Assembly: GCA_019635735.1 (NCBI GenBank)
Contig: JAHBYX010000009.1
Location: 1-64,000 of the forward strand
Direction: 5' to 3'
Source: Mesorhizobium sp.
GTDB lineage: Bacteria; Pseudomonadota; Alphaproteobacteria; Rhizobiales; Rhizobiaceae
Length of the DNA stretch: 64,000 nucleotides
The first letter of the stretch is position 1. The number at the start of each line of letters is the position of its first letter. Both the position numbers and the translations under genes were made by a program. The notes under the pieces are model-generated. The model saw only the letters and a list, made by a program, of their open reading frames with translations. It had not been told where the DNA came from and did no database searches. Positions 33,252 through 41,748 of the stretch are shown piece after piece.

Positions 33252-34436
33252 ATGCCGGCTGTCGACCTACCCTTCACGCCCAGCGAATACGCGCGCCGGC
33301 TGGCCAAGGTGCGTCGGGCCATGGCGGAGCGCGGCTTGGACGTGCTCTTCGTCGAGGATCCCTCGAACATGGCCTGGATCACCGGCTATGACGGCTGGTC
33401 CTTCTACGTCCACCAGGGTGTGATCGTGTTCCACGACGCCGACCCGGTGTGGTGGGGCCGCGGGCAGGACGCCAACGGCGCGGTCCGCACGGTCTGGATG
33501 GAGCGCTCGAACATCGCCGGCTATGCCGACAACTACGTGCAGTCGACGGTGCGCCATCCGATGCAGGACCTCGCCGCGATCCTGCGCGACCGCGGCTATG
33601 CCGGCAAGCGGATCGGGCTCGAGCTCGAGAACTACTACTTCTCCGCCAAGGCCTACCTGGTGCTGAGGCAGGAGCTGCCGAACGCCGAACTGGTCGACGC
33701 CACGGCGCTGGTCAACTGGCAGCGCGGCGTCAAGTCCGAGGAGGAGATCGCCTTCATGCGCAGGGCGGCGCGGATCTCCGAGAAGATCGTCGACGGCATC
33801 GTCGAGCGCGTCGAGCCGGGCCGCCCCAAGAACGAGGTCGTGGCCGAGATCTACACCGACGCCATCCGCGGCGTCGGCGACGCGTGGGGCGATTATGCGG
33901 CGATCGTTCCGCTGCTGCCATCGGGCACCGATGCCGCCGCGCCCCACCTGACCTGGGACGACCGGCCGTTCCGAACGGGCGAGGCGACCTTCTTCGAGAT
34001 CGCGGGCTGCTACCGGCGCTATCACACGCCGTTCTGCCGGACCGTCTTCCTCGGCAAGCCGCCGCAGCACATCCTGGACGCGGAAAAGGCCCTGGTGGAG
34101 GGGCTGGAGGCCGGGCTCGACGCCGCCCGGCCGGGCCGCCCCGCGGGCGACGTGGCGCGCGCGCTGTTCGGCGCGCTGGAGCGGGCCGGCATCCACAAGG
34201 ACAGCCGGTGCGGCTATCCGATCGGCATCTCCTATCCGCCGGACTGGGGCGAGCGGACGATCTCGTTCCGCAAGGAGGAGGAGACCATCCTCGAGGCCGG
34301 CATGACCTTCCATTTCATGCCGGGCCTGTGGATGGAGGACTGGGGCCTGGAGATCACCGAGAGCATCCTGATCCGGGAGACGGGAGCGGCCGAGTGCTTC
34401 TGCGACCGGCCGCGCAAGCTCGTCGTGAAGGACTGA
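33252..34436 (+). CDS. doeA: Ectoine hydrolase (M24 family)
   Basis: A 394-residue creatinase/aminopeptidase-P fold enzyme matching DoeA (also EutD) in length and sequence: DPSNMAWITGYDGWSFYVHQ near residues 36-55 is diagnostic, and HTPFCRTVFLG, GYPIGISYPPDWGE and FHFMPGLWMEDWGLEI cover the catalytic pocket. DoeA opens the ectoine ring by hydrolysis to N-acetyl-L-2,4-diaminobutyrate. ATG 33252 is preceded by a strong AGGAGG five bases upstream; the open frame farther upstream crosses the operator region. The following M20 deacetylase gene starts 9 bp after the stop, so the two are co-transcribed. Confidence 0.92.
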   Translation: MPAVDLPFTPSEYARRLAKVRRAMAERGLDVLFVEDPSNMAWITGYDGWSFYVHQGVIVFHDADPVWWGRGQDANGAVRTVWMERSNIAGYADNYVQSTVRHPMQDLAAILRDRGYAGKRIGLELENYYFSAKAYLVLRQELPNAELVDATALVNWQRGVKSEEEIAFMRRAARISEKIVDGIVERVEPGRPKNEVVAEIYTDAIRGVGDAWGDYAAIVPLLPSGTDAAAPHLTWDDRPFRTGEATFFEIAGCYRRYHTPFCRTVFLGKPPQHILDAEKALVEGLEAGLDAARPGRPAGDVARALFGALERAGIHKDSRCGYPIGISYPPDWGERTISFRKEEETILEAGMTFHFMPGLWMEDWGLEITESILIRETGAAECFCDRPRKLVVKD

Positions 34437-34445
34437 GGCGGCACG

Positions 34446-35609
34446 ATGGACATGCTCGCCCGAACCCAGGAGATCCTCGGCAAGCTCGTCGCCTTCCCGA
34501 CGGTGTCGTCGGACAGCAATCTCGCGCTGATCGCCTATGCCGCCGACCTCCTGTCGGATGCCGGCGCGACGCTGTCGCTGTCGCGCGACGCGACGGGGAC
34601 GAAGGCCAACCTCTTCGCCACGATCGGTCCTGCGGGCGACGGCGGCATCGTCCTCTCCGGGCACACCGACGTCGTGCCGGCGGATCCGGCCGAGTGGACG
34701 AACGACCCGTTCGTGCTGGCCGAGCGCGGCGGGCGGCTCTACGGGCGGGGCACCTGCGACATGAAGGGCTTCATCGCGGCGGCCCTGGCGATGGCGCCGC
34801 GCTTCGCCGCGGCCGGCCTGACGCGGCCGCTGCATGTCGCGCTGACCTATGACGAGGAGATCGGCTGCTTCGGCGCCCGCGCGCTGGTCGACGAACTCGC
34901 CAGGGCCGGCGTGCGTCCGGCCGTCGCGATCGTCGGCGAGCCGACCATGATGGGCGTGATCGAGGGCCACAAGGGGTGCTTCGAATACACGACCGAGTTC
35001 ACCGGCCTCGAGGGCCACGGCTCCCAGCCCGACAAGGGCGTCAACGCCGTGGAATACGCCACGCGCTACGTCCTGCGCCTGCTCGAGATCGGGGAGAAGC
35101 TGAAGATGCGCGCGCCCGCCGGCAGCCGCTTCGACCCGCCGTGGACCACCGTCCAGGTGGGCCGCATGAGTGGAGGCACGGCCCGCAACGTCATCGCCGG
35201 GGCTTGCGCCGTCGAGTGGGAGATGCGGCCGGTCAGCCAGGGGGATGCCGCCTACGTGAAGAACGGTCTGGCCGACTATGTCGACACCGTCCTGCTGCCC
35301 GCTATGCGGGCGGTCGCGCCGCAGAGCGGCATCGTCACCCATGTCATCGGCGAGGTGGAAGGGCTGCAGGTGGTCGGCGAGTCGGAGGCGCGCGACATCG
35401 TCTGCGAGCTGACGGGCTGCGACCACGCCGACGTCGTTCCCTTCGGCACCGAGGCCGGCCTGTTCCAGTCGGCCGGCATCTCCTCCGTCATCTGCGGCCC
35501 CGGCTCGATCGCGCAGGCGCACAAGCCGGACGAATTCATCGCCATCGACCAGCTTGCCGCCTGCCTCGAAATGCTCGACAAGCTGAAGCCGAAGCTCGGG
35601 GGCGCTTGA
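34446..35609 (+). CDS. M20 family deacetylase (ArgE-like), probable N-acetyl-diaminobutyrate deacetylase
   Basis: A 387-residue zinc aminoacylase of the ArgE/DapE (M20) family. Metal and catalytic residues can be read: SGHTDVVPADP (His, Asp), RGTCDMKGFI (bridging Asp), YDEEIGCFGA (catalytic and ligand Glu), GEPTMMGVIEGHKG, and the C-terminal AQAHKPDEF (His). It follows doeA directly. In ectoine degradation the next step is removal of acetyl from N-acetyl-L-2,4-diaminobutyrate, normally done by DoeB/EutE, a different (AstE/aspartoacylase) family. An ArgE-type enzyme removing acetyl from a similar diamino acid would be a functional substitute; this role is inferred from position and chemistry. 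Confidence 0.85.
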   Translation: MDMLARTQEILGKLVAFPTVSSDSNLALIAYAADLLSDAGATLSLSRDATGTKANLFATIGPAGDGGIVLSGHTDVVPADPAEWTNDPFVLAERGGRLYGRGTCDMKGFIAAALAMAPRFAAAGLTRPLHVALTYDEEIGCFGARALVDELARAGVRPAVAIVGEPTMMGVIEGHKGCFEYTTEFTGLEGHGSQPDKGVNAVEYATRYVLRLLEIGEKLKMRAPAGSRFDPPWTTVQVGRMSGGTARNVIAGACAVEWEMRPVSQGDAAYVKNGLADYVDTVLLPAMRAVAPQSGIVTHVIGEVEGLQVVGESEARDIVCELTGCDHADVVPFGTEAGLFQSAGISSVICGPGSIAQAHKPDEFIAIDQLAACLEMLDKLKPKLGGA

Positions 35610-36358
35610 TGCTGGACAGGACCGACGCGGCCGTCAGGGCCGCAGGGCGAGGGCCGGAGGACGAGGGCGCGCGCGGGCGCTTCGACCGCATCTACCAGGC
35701 GCTGCGCATGCGCATCTGCCTGCTCGACTATGCGCCGGGCGAACGCCTGCGCGAGGAGGATCTTGCCGAGGAGTTCGGCGTCTCGCGCACGCCGATCCGC
35801 CGGGTCCTCGTCAAGCTCGAGGCGGAAGGTCTGCTGCGGTCGGTCCATGGCGTCGGAACGATCGTAACCGACATCGACGTCGGCGAACTCGCCCAGGTCT
35901 ACGAGCTTCGCGTCGAACTGGCCGAACTGGTCGGGAAACTCTCTCCTGCGGTCGTCGATGCGCCGATGGTCGAGCGGTTCCGGCAGATCCGCGAGAGCTG
36001 CGACCAGATGGTGCGCAAGGCCGACCCGCGCGAGTTCGCGCGCATCAACATGGAATTCTTCCACCTCTTCAACAGCCTGACGACGAACCAGCCGCTGCGG
36101 GAACTGAGCGAGCGGCTCTACTACCAGACCACGCGGATCTGGCTGAAGACGGCGTCCCGGCTCAAGGACTACGAGGAGCTTCTCGTCGACGAGTTCATCA
36201 TCTTCCAGCGCGAGGTCGCCGACATCACCGAGGCGGTCGAGCAGCGCGATCCGGCCGCCGCCGGCCACATCCGGCGCGCCCACATCGCCATGAGCTTCGC
36301 CAGGATCCGGCGCGCCGCCGACGCGTCTGCCGCGATCGCCGCGCCCACGGGTCTGTAG
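35609..36358 (+). CDS. GntR family transcriptional regulator, FCD subfamily
   Basis: A 249-residue regulator: winged HTH at about residues 30-90 (GERLREEDLAEEFGVSRTP) and FCD domain at about 100-235, with the tract ARINMEFFHLFN holding a likely metal ligand. Its ATG overlaps the stop of the M20 gene (TGATG), so it is co-transcribed with doeA. Known ectoine catabolic clusters are usually controlled by EnuR, a MocR-type GntR with an aminotransferase-like domain; this protein lacks that domain. It probably controls the divergent ehuB/doeA region through the GTGCAC palindromes. Confidence 0.9.
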   Translation: MLDRTDAAVRAAGRGPEDEGARGRFDRIYQALRMRICLLDYAPGERLREEDLAEEFGVSRTPIRRVLVKLEAEGLLRSVHGVGTIVTDIDVGELAQVYELRVELAELVGKLSPAVVDAPMVERFRQIRESCDQMVRKADPREFARINMEFFHLFNSLTTNQPLRELSERLYYQTTRIWLKTASRLKDYEELLVDEFIIFQREVADITEAVEQRDPAAAGHIRRAHIAMSFARIRRAADASAAIAAPTGL

Positions 36359-36680
36359 CAAAAGGCACACGTCCCGAATCGTGCGCGGCAGAACGGCGCC
36401 CCTGCTCAACTCAGCGAAGGATGGCCGATGGCTTGTCGAAACAGCCTGCAGCCCAGAGCCGGCTGGCCACAACTGCGGGCATCACGCCGCTCCCCAACAG
36501 AAGTGCCGACCGATGCGCCGATCGTTTCCATGGACTTTGGATGGCAAGCAGGTTCGTGGGGCCAGCACGGACAGCCGGGACTGGCAAAACAGATCCCATC
36601 CGCACGCGCGACAGTTTGCTGCACGCGCTAACAGTTATGCTGCATTGCAAAAATGTCGGGTCTGCCATGCAGAATTGATG
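36359..36680. other. Intergenic stretch with no recognised gene
   Basis: About 320 bp between the GntR gene and the sRNA promoter. Several short open frames exist on both strands, but none has a convincing ribosome-binding site, family resemblance or codon pattern. The last ~90 bp are richer in A/T (around TTGCAAAAATG) and may carry upstream regulatory sites for the sRNA. Confidence 0.5.
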
Positions 36681-36709
36681 CTTGTTTGAAACGGGGTCGA
36701 ATCCTATCT
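36681..36709 (+). promoter_or_regulatory. Promoter of the anti-SD sRNA
   Basis: A -35 box CTTGTT (36681-36686) and a -10 box CTATCT (36704-36709) are separated by exactly 17 bp, matching the alphaproteobacterial sigma-70 pattern CTTGAC-N17-CTATAT. The predicted start near 36715 coincides with the first base of the first hairpin of the RNA. Confidence 0.6.
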
Positions 36710-36714
36710 TCGGG

Positions 36715-36824
36715 ATGTTGGTGATCTACCTCCTCCCAGAGAGCCAACAAAGTTGCGGTGCACCTCCTCCCGCGCCGCAATCAAATCAAGCCCGCCGCTC
36801 CTCCTCCCGCGGCGGGCTTTTTTT
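36715..36824 (+). ncRNA. Trans-acting small RNA with three anti-Shine-Dalgarno loops (alpha-r14/NfeR1-like)
   Basis: A ~110-nt RNA predicted from structure. Hairpin 1: TGTTGG…CCAACA stem at 36716-36749 with an internal loop; hairpin 2: TTGCGGTGC pairs with GCGCCGCAA (36753-36780); hairpin 3: GCCCGCCGC pairs with GCGGCGGGC (36790-36817) followed by seven T, a Rho-independent terminator. All three apical loops are ten bases ending in CCTCCTCCC (36729-36737, 36763-36771, 36800-36808), which can pair with Shine-Dalgarno purines of target mRNAs. This is the architecture of the rhizobial alpha-r14 family, whose member NfeR1 in Sinorhizobium is described as contributing to osmoadaptation. Expected action is Hfq-type translational repression of transport mRNAs; here this is inferred. 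Confidence 0.82.
36790..36824 (+). terminator. Rho-independent terminator of the sRNA
   Basis: A perfect 9-bp GC-rich stem (GCCCGCCGC / GCGGCGGGC) with a ten-base loop and a run of seven T (36818-36824). Confidence 0.92.
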
Positions 36825-36916
36825 GTGCGCTGCGAAAGAAACGTTGACTCCGGCCTTTGCCGGGTTTTTGTTTGCGCGGTTCCCGAGCGGGCCATCGGCG
36901 GAGGCTTTCCACGACA

Positions 36917-38554
36917 TTGCTCCAGCGCAGCGACAATTATGCCGACCTCGTCAGCCGTTTTCGTTGGCAAGTTCCCGATCGTTTCAACATCGGCGTCGCC
37001 GTTTCGGACGCCTGGGCGCAAAAAGATCCGAACCGGACCGCCCTGATCGAGTATCGCGGCGCCGACGCGCCTAAGACGCTCAGCTTCGGCGCGCTGGCGA
37101 AACGGTCCAACGCCCTCGCTAATGCGTTGCGTGCACGTGGCGTGCGGCGCGGCGACCGGGTGGCGCTCCTGCTGCCCCAAAGCTTCGAGACCGCGATCGC
37201 GCATGTCGCTATCTACAAGCTCGGCGCTGTGGCCTTGCCGCTGGCGCTGCTGTTCGGCGTCGAGGCGCTGGAATACCGGCTGCAGACGGCGGGCGTGCGA
37301 GCCATCATCACCAACTCGGCCGGTCTCGCCAAGGTGTCGCGCATCGGCGCCCGCCTGCCGGAGCTCGAGCTGATCGTCTCCGTCGACGGCCAGGAAGGGG
37401 CGGCCGTCGGGTTCGAACCGCTCGTGGCCGGCGCGTCGGTCGATTTCGAGGCGGTGGATACGACGCCGGACGATCCGGCGATGATGATCTTCACGTCCGG
37501 GACGACCGGCCCGCCCAAGGGTGCGCTGCACGGGCACCGCGTGCTGCTCGGCCATCTGCCGGGCCTGCAGATGGCCTACGAATTCCTGCCTCAGGACGGC
37601 GATCTGATGTGGACGCCGGCCGACTGGGCCTGGGCGGGCGGGCTCCTCAACGCCTTGCTGTCGTCGCTCTACCTCGGGATTCCGGTCGTCTGCGCGCGCT
37701 TCGAGAAGTTCGATCCGGAAGCCGCCCTTCTGCTGGTCGAGCGGATGAAGGTGCGCAATGCATTCATCCCGCCCACGGCCCTGCGGATGTTGAAGTCCGT
37801 CCCCGACGTCCCGGCGCGCTTCAGCCATGTGCTGCGCAGCGTCGGTTCCGCCGGCGAATCGCTCGGCCGCGAGACCTGGGAATGGGCGGAAGGCGCGCTC
37901 GGCCTCCCGGTCAACGAGTTCTACGGCCAGACCGAATGCAACGCCGTCATCGCCTCGTCGGCGATCATCGGCGTCAGCCGCCCGGGCACGATCGGCAAGG
38001 CGGTGCCCGGCCACACGGTGGCGATCATCGACGCCGACGGGCGTTCGGTGCCGGCGGGGGAGCCAGGCCAGATCGCGGTGCTGCGCCCGGATCCGGTGAT
38101 GTTCCTCGAATACTGGGACAGTCCCGAGGCGACGGCGAAGAAGTTCATCGGCGACTGGATGACCACGGGCGACCAGGGCATCATGGACGGCGACGGCTAT
38201 ATCCAGTTCTTCGGCCGCGACGACGATGTCATCACATCGGCCGGCTACCGCATCGGTCCCGGCGAGATCGAGGATTGCCTCGTCGGCCATCCGTCGGTGG
38301 CTCTCGCGGCCGCGGTCGGCAAGCCCGACCCGCTGCGCACCGAGATCGTCAAGGCCTATGTGGTGCTGAAAGACGGCGTCGAGCCGAGCGAGGCGCTGAA
38401 GGGCGAGATCGGCGCCTTCGTGCGCGAGCGGCTGTCGGCGCACGAATATCCGCGCGAGGTGGAATTCGTCGATTCCATGCCGCTCACCACATCCGGCAAG
38501 GTGATCCGCCGCATCTTCCGCGACCGGGCGCGGCGCGAGGCGGGGCTCGCCTGA
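36917..38554 (+). CDS. Acyl-CoA synthetase (AMP-forming)
   Basis: A 545-residue member of the ANL adenylate-forming family (acetyl/medium-chain acyl-CoA synthetase-like). The P-loop IFTSGTTGPPKGALHGH is near residue 190, the A5 motif NEFYGQTECN near 334, the hinge TGDQGIMDGDGY near 415 and the catalytic lysine in TTSGKVIRRIFRD at the C-terminus. It activates a carboxylic acid to its CoA thioester in the cytosol. A TTG codon at 36917 (LQRSDNYADLVSRFRW) fits the family start best; ATG 36857 would add 20 residues without resemblance. It starts 92 bp after the sRNA terminator and is monocistronic. Confidence 0.88.
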   Translation: MLQRSDNYADLVSRFRWQVPDRFNIGVAVSDAWAQKDPNRTALIEYRGADAPKTLSFGALAKRSNALANALRARGVRRGDRVALLLPQSFETAIAHVAIYKLGAVALPLALLFGVEALEYRLQTAGVRAIITNSAGLAKVSRIGARLPELELIVSVDGQEGAAVGFEPLVAGASVDFEAVDTTPDDPAMMIFTSGTTGPPKGALHGHRVLLGHLPGLQMAYEFLPQDGDLMWTPADWAWAGGLLNALLSSLYLGIPVVCARFEKFDPEAALLLVERMKVRNAFIPPTALRMLKSVPDVPARFSHVLRSVGSAGESLGRETWEWAEGALGLPVNEFYGQTECNAVIASSAIIGVSRPGTIGKAVPGHTVAIIDADGRSVPAGEPGQIAVLRPDPVMFLEYWDSPEATAKKFIGDWMTTGDQGIMDGDGYIQFFGRDDDVITSAGYRIGPGEIEDCLVGHPSVALAAAVGKPDPLRTEIVKAYVVLKDGVEPSEALKGEIGAFVRERLSAHEYPREVEFVDSMPLTTSGKVIRRIFRDRARREAGLA

Positions 38555-39838
38555 TCAGTCGCGTCCCAGAAGCGACCGCAGCCGGTTGCGGATGATCCGC
38601 GCCATGTTGCGCGTCTCGTGGCGCAGGTGGAGCTGCTTGGTCGCCTGGCGGGCGGCGCGGTCCGATTCCGGCGTCAGGCCGATCACGAGCGACCCCAGCG
38701 GCCGGCGTTCGGTCCAGATACGGCTCATCACCGGATGGTCGGGTGCCGCGCAGCTGTCGGTCATCATGATGTTCGGATCGTCGAGATGGGTCTTCGTCAC
38801 CTCGATCATCAGGAGAGTTCCGGGCGAGAAGGCCGCGTAGTTCTCGTCATAGGCCGTCTTCCAGGTATAGGCGCAACCGTTCTCGATGAAGACGATCAGG
38901 CAGGCGATGACCTTGCCGTCGAGGGTGAGCGTATGGACGCGGCACATGTCGCGCTCGGCCAGCCCGTGCACCGCCTCGCGGGCAAAGGCGGCGCGATAGC
39001 GGTCGATCGCCATGGCGGTGCGCTCGCGCCCCTTCCAGCCCGATGCCTCGAGTGTGAGAAAGGATTCGACCCCGCGGCGGATCTCGTCCGGCTGGCGGGC
39101 GATGGTGTATTCCACCCTTCCATGATCGCCGAGGCGCCGTTTCAGGCGGCGGAGTTCGCGGAAATGATGCGGACGCAGCGAGTTCTTGAGGTAAGTGTCT
39201 CCGTCGAGCGTGCTTTCGAGGAAGGGGCGTTCGATCCTGAGCGTCTCGTGGAACGACAGATTGCGCCCGAGCGCCACCGTCCGCAGCACGTTGGCGACGG
39301 GTCCGTCGAGGCGCATATCGGGCAGAACGAGGACCTTCGGCAGCTTGAGATGCGGCCGCGACAGCATGTCGAGGAAGTCCTCGACGACCGCGACCGGATC
39401 GTCGTGATCGATCAGCGGCGTGCCCAGCGGGCCGAACGGGCTCGACCAGGCGCGGATGACGGAGACTCCCAGCGGGACTGGCGGCTTCTCGATCGAATAG
39501 GGCACCAGGAGCCGTAGCCGGCTCTTCTCCCCGTCGCCCTCGCGGATGACGGCGAGCCTGACCTCGCGATCCTCGAGGCGCGGCATAGCCGGCGCCAGGA
39601 AGCGCGGATTGAAGAAGACGTTCGGCTCGATCGTGCGGACGCACAGATGATCCAGCTCTTCGACAAGGTCGAAGCCGGCGGAAGCCGCATAGATTGCCAG
39701 GCGGCGGGGGCGCCGTCCCTGACCGACGATCTCGTGAAAGGCAATGCTCTGCGGCTCCTGCGTGAGGCCTGCGAACCCTGCGATCATCGGGCCGGCGGCG
39801 CTGCCGCTCATTTCCTCGAGGAGTGGTGTCGCGGCCAT
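38555..39838 (-). CDS. GNAT family acetyltransferase (FemAB/BioF2-like)
   Basis: A 427-residue protein with the Acetyltransf_6 (FemAB-like, also called BioF2-like) domain at about residues 190-370: RIERPFLESTLDGDTYLKNSL, then LTLEASGWKGRERTAM and AYTWKTAYDENYAAFSPGTL. Such proteins are often found in exopolysaccharide or cell-envelope loci and are thought to transfer acyl or amino-acyl groups to polymer precursors. ATG 39838 shares one base with the stop of the upstream flippase gene (TGATG), so the two are translationally coupled, supporting a common envelope role. Confidence 0.85.
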   Translation of the reverse strand: MAATPLLEEMSGSAAGPMIAGFAGLTQEPQSIAFHEIVGQGRRPRRLAIYAASAGFDLVEELDHLCVRTIEPNVFFNPRFLAPAMPRLEDREVRLAVIREGDGEKSRLRLLVPYSIEKPPVPLGVSVIRAWSSPFGPLGTPLIDHDDPVAVVEDFLDMLSRPHLKLPKVLVLPDMRLDGPVANVLRTVALGRNLSFHETLRIERPFLESTLDGDTYLKNSLRPHHFRELRRLKRRLGDHGRVEYTIARQPDEIRRGVESFLTLEASGWKGRERTAMAIDRYRAAFAREAVHGLAERDMCRVHTLTLDGKVIACLIVFIENGCAYTWKTAYDENYAAFSPGTLLMIEVTKTHLDDPNIMMTDSCAAPDHPVMSRIWTERRPLGSLVIGLTPESDRAARQATKQLHLRHETRNMARIIRNRLRSLLGRD

Positions 39839-41247
39839 CAGCTGGGCTCCCGGACAAGGCGCGGCGCGAAGATGAACATCAGGATCCCCAGCCTCCGCCA
39901 GTTTATGAAGGCGAGCGTGGCGGCCTCGAACACCATCGACAGCGAGGTCGCGAGAGCAGCGCCCCACAGACCGAGCGGCGGGATCAGGAGGACGTTGAGA
40001 CCGACGTTGAAGGCCAGCGTCAGCCCGTAGATCGCGGCGCAGACATTCTGGTTGCCGCTCATCGTCAGGAGGCTTTCGGCGGGCCCGACGGTCGAGCGCG
40101 CGACGACGCCGGCGACGAGCAGGAAGAGGTAGGGATAGCCCGCCTCGAAGCCGGGGCCGAACAGGGCGAGGATCGGCTGGCCGATCGCCAGCACGAAAAG
40201 CCCCATGGCAAGCGAAGGCCAGAAGGTCCAGGCCACGGTCTCGCGTGCGAACTCCCCGAGCTTTTCGCTTTCGCCGCCATGCGTGAACTGCGCGTAGCGG
40301 GCCGCTGCTCCCGCCTTCACGGCGAAGGAAACGAAGTGCACCAGCGCCAGCGTCTTCGCCATCGCATAGTAGATCGCGACGTCATGCGGCGACAGGAACA
40401 CGCCGACCATCAGCACGTCGGCATTGGTCAGCATGAAGGCGAAGCCCTCGATCAGGAAGATCGGCAGCGACACCATGATCCAGCCGCGCAGGTCGATCGC
40501 GCGCGGACCCTTGGCGATCCCGCGGTCCGCCCGGGTCGTCACCGTCGCCAGCTGCCACAGCGTCGTCGCGTAGGTCGCCGCGACCGCGGCGATCAGAGCG
40601 GTTCGCGCCGAAGGCTCGTAGCCGAGCGCAAGAGCACCCGCCATGAAGGAGATGATGAGAACGGGTCGGACGATATAGGTCGGCGAAAGCGCCGAGATAG
40701 CCCAGGCATTCGCCCGCGAGATGCCCTGCACGACGTCGGACAGCGCGATCATGGGCAGGCAGAAGATGCCGATCAGGAAGGGGACGATGTAGTAGCTTTC
40801 GATCCGATCGGCGAAGAGCAGGATGATCCCGGCGCTGACCGCGGCGATCACCGTGGAGGCGACGAGCACGATGAGTCGGCTTGCCAGCATGACGCCGCGC
40901 AGTTCTTCAAGCTCACCGCGCTCGCGATACTCCGGGATGAAGCGGATCACCGAGGTGTGGAAGCCGAGGCAGGACAGATTGCCGAGGATGATCATCGTCA
41001 CCCATACCAGCACGAAGATGCCGTATTCGAAGGCGCCCATCCATCGCGCCAGCAGAACCTGGCTGACGAAGGCGATGAATGCGCTGAACATGCGGATGGC
41101 AAAGGCGATGATCGAGACGCGGCCGGCCTCGGCCTTGTCGTCGCTGGAGAAAAGCAGCTCGTCCACCTTCCCCATCAGGGGGCGGGCGCGATCCGCCAGG
41201 CCTCGCGGCAATAGGCGATCGGCGGTGGCGGCCGCTGAAAAACGCAA
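39838..41247 (-). CDS. Polysaccharide/lipopolysaccharide flippase (Wzx-like)
   Basis: A 469-residue membrane protein with about fourteen hydrophobic helices, matching the oligosaccharide flippase (MATE-like MVF) family: VSQVLLARWMGAFEYGIFVL after residue 60, and the C-terminal helices beginning TVGPAESLLTM. It should move lipid-linked polysaccharide units across the inner membrane. It is co-transcribed with the FemAB-like acetyltransferase gene. No glycosyltransferase or Wzy-type polymerase gene is nearby, so the polymer it serves is encoded elsewhere. Confidence 0.88.
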   Translation of the reverse strand: MRFSAAATADRLLPRGLADRARPLMGKVDELLFSSDDKAEAGRVSIIAFAIRMFSAFIAFVSQVLLARWMGAFEYGIFVLVWVTMIILGNLSCLGFHTSVIRFIPEYRERGELEELRGVMLASRLIVLVASTVIAAVSAGIILLFADRIESYYIVPFLIGIFCLPMIALSDVVQGISRANAWAISALSPTYIVRPVLIISFMAGALALGYEPSARTALIAAVAATYATTLWQLATVTTRADRGIAKGPRAIDLRGWIMVSLPIFLIEGFAFMLTNADVLMVGVFLSPHDVAIYYAMAKTLALVHFVSFAVKAGAAARYAQFTHGGESEKLGEFARETVAWTFWPSLAMGLFVLAIGQPILALFGPGFEAGYPYLFLLVAGVVARSTVGPAESLLTMSGNQNVCAAIYGLTLAFNVGLNVLLIPPLGLWGAALATSLSMVFEAATLAFINWRRLGILMFIFAPRLVREPS

Positions 41248-41413
41248 CGCTATAGACTCCCTACGACGGATCAGCGGTAGCAGACAGTGCTTAAGAAACG
41301 GTGGGAGAGCGCGGCGGAGCCGGACCTCTTTTCGGCGATCTTCCGGGGAGGATTGACCGGACGGCTCTCGCGCCCTTTCATGGAGCGGAAACGGCAGTCG
41401 GAGAATGCGAGCA

Positions 41414-41722
41414 ATGGACGAACCCGATCACTGGCGGCACATGTCGACGGCACCCAAGGACGGCACGCGGATCCTCGTGACCGTGCGGCCTGTGGAGCAG
41501 GGCCCCGCGGATGTCGACGTCGCCTACTGGGCGCAGGCCGACAGCCAGGGAATCGAAGGCTGGCGGGCGGCCGATTCGGCGCCCGGAGCCGTCATCGGCT
41601 ATGCCGACCCGGAGCTCAAATGCTGGATGCCGCTGCCGGATGCAGCCGACGGAGGGTTGGAAGGCTCCAGGCCGGCGCCGTATGAGGGCGACGACATGGA
41701 GCTGGATGGATCTGGAATCTGA
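41414..41722 (+). CDS. Hypothetical protein with STAPKDGT motif
   Basis: A 102-residue soluble protein (start MDEPDHWRHMSTAPKDGTRI; ATG 41405 would add three residues). The segment MSTAPKDGTRILV is a motif shared by many small proteins of unknown function, including phage-borne ones related to DUF551. The C-terminal part is acidic (YEGDDMELDG). It stands alone between divergent and convergent neighbours and lacks any clear functional clue. Confidence 0.68.
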   Translation: MDEPDHWRHMSTAPKDGTRILVTVRPVEQGPADVDVAYWAQADSQGIEGWRAADSAPGAVIGYADPELKCWMPLPDAADGGLEGSRPAPYEGDDMELDGSGI

Positions 41723-41748
41723 CGAAGGAGCCGGCCTAGCCCAAGGGG

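Noticed and set aside
36381..36689. Several short ORFs on both strands between the GntR gene and the sRNA
   Set aside because: No ribosome-binding sites, family similarity or codon bias; different frames give equally long and unrelated peptides.
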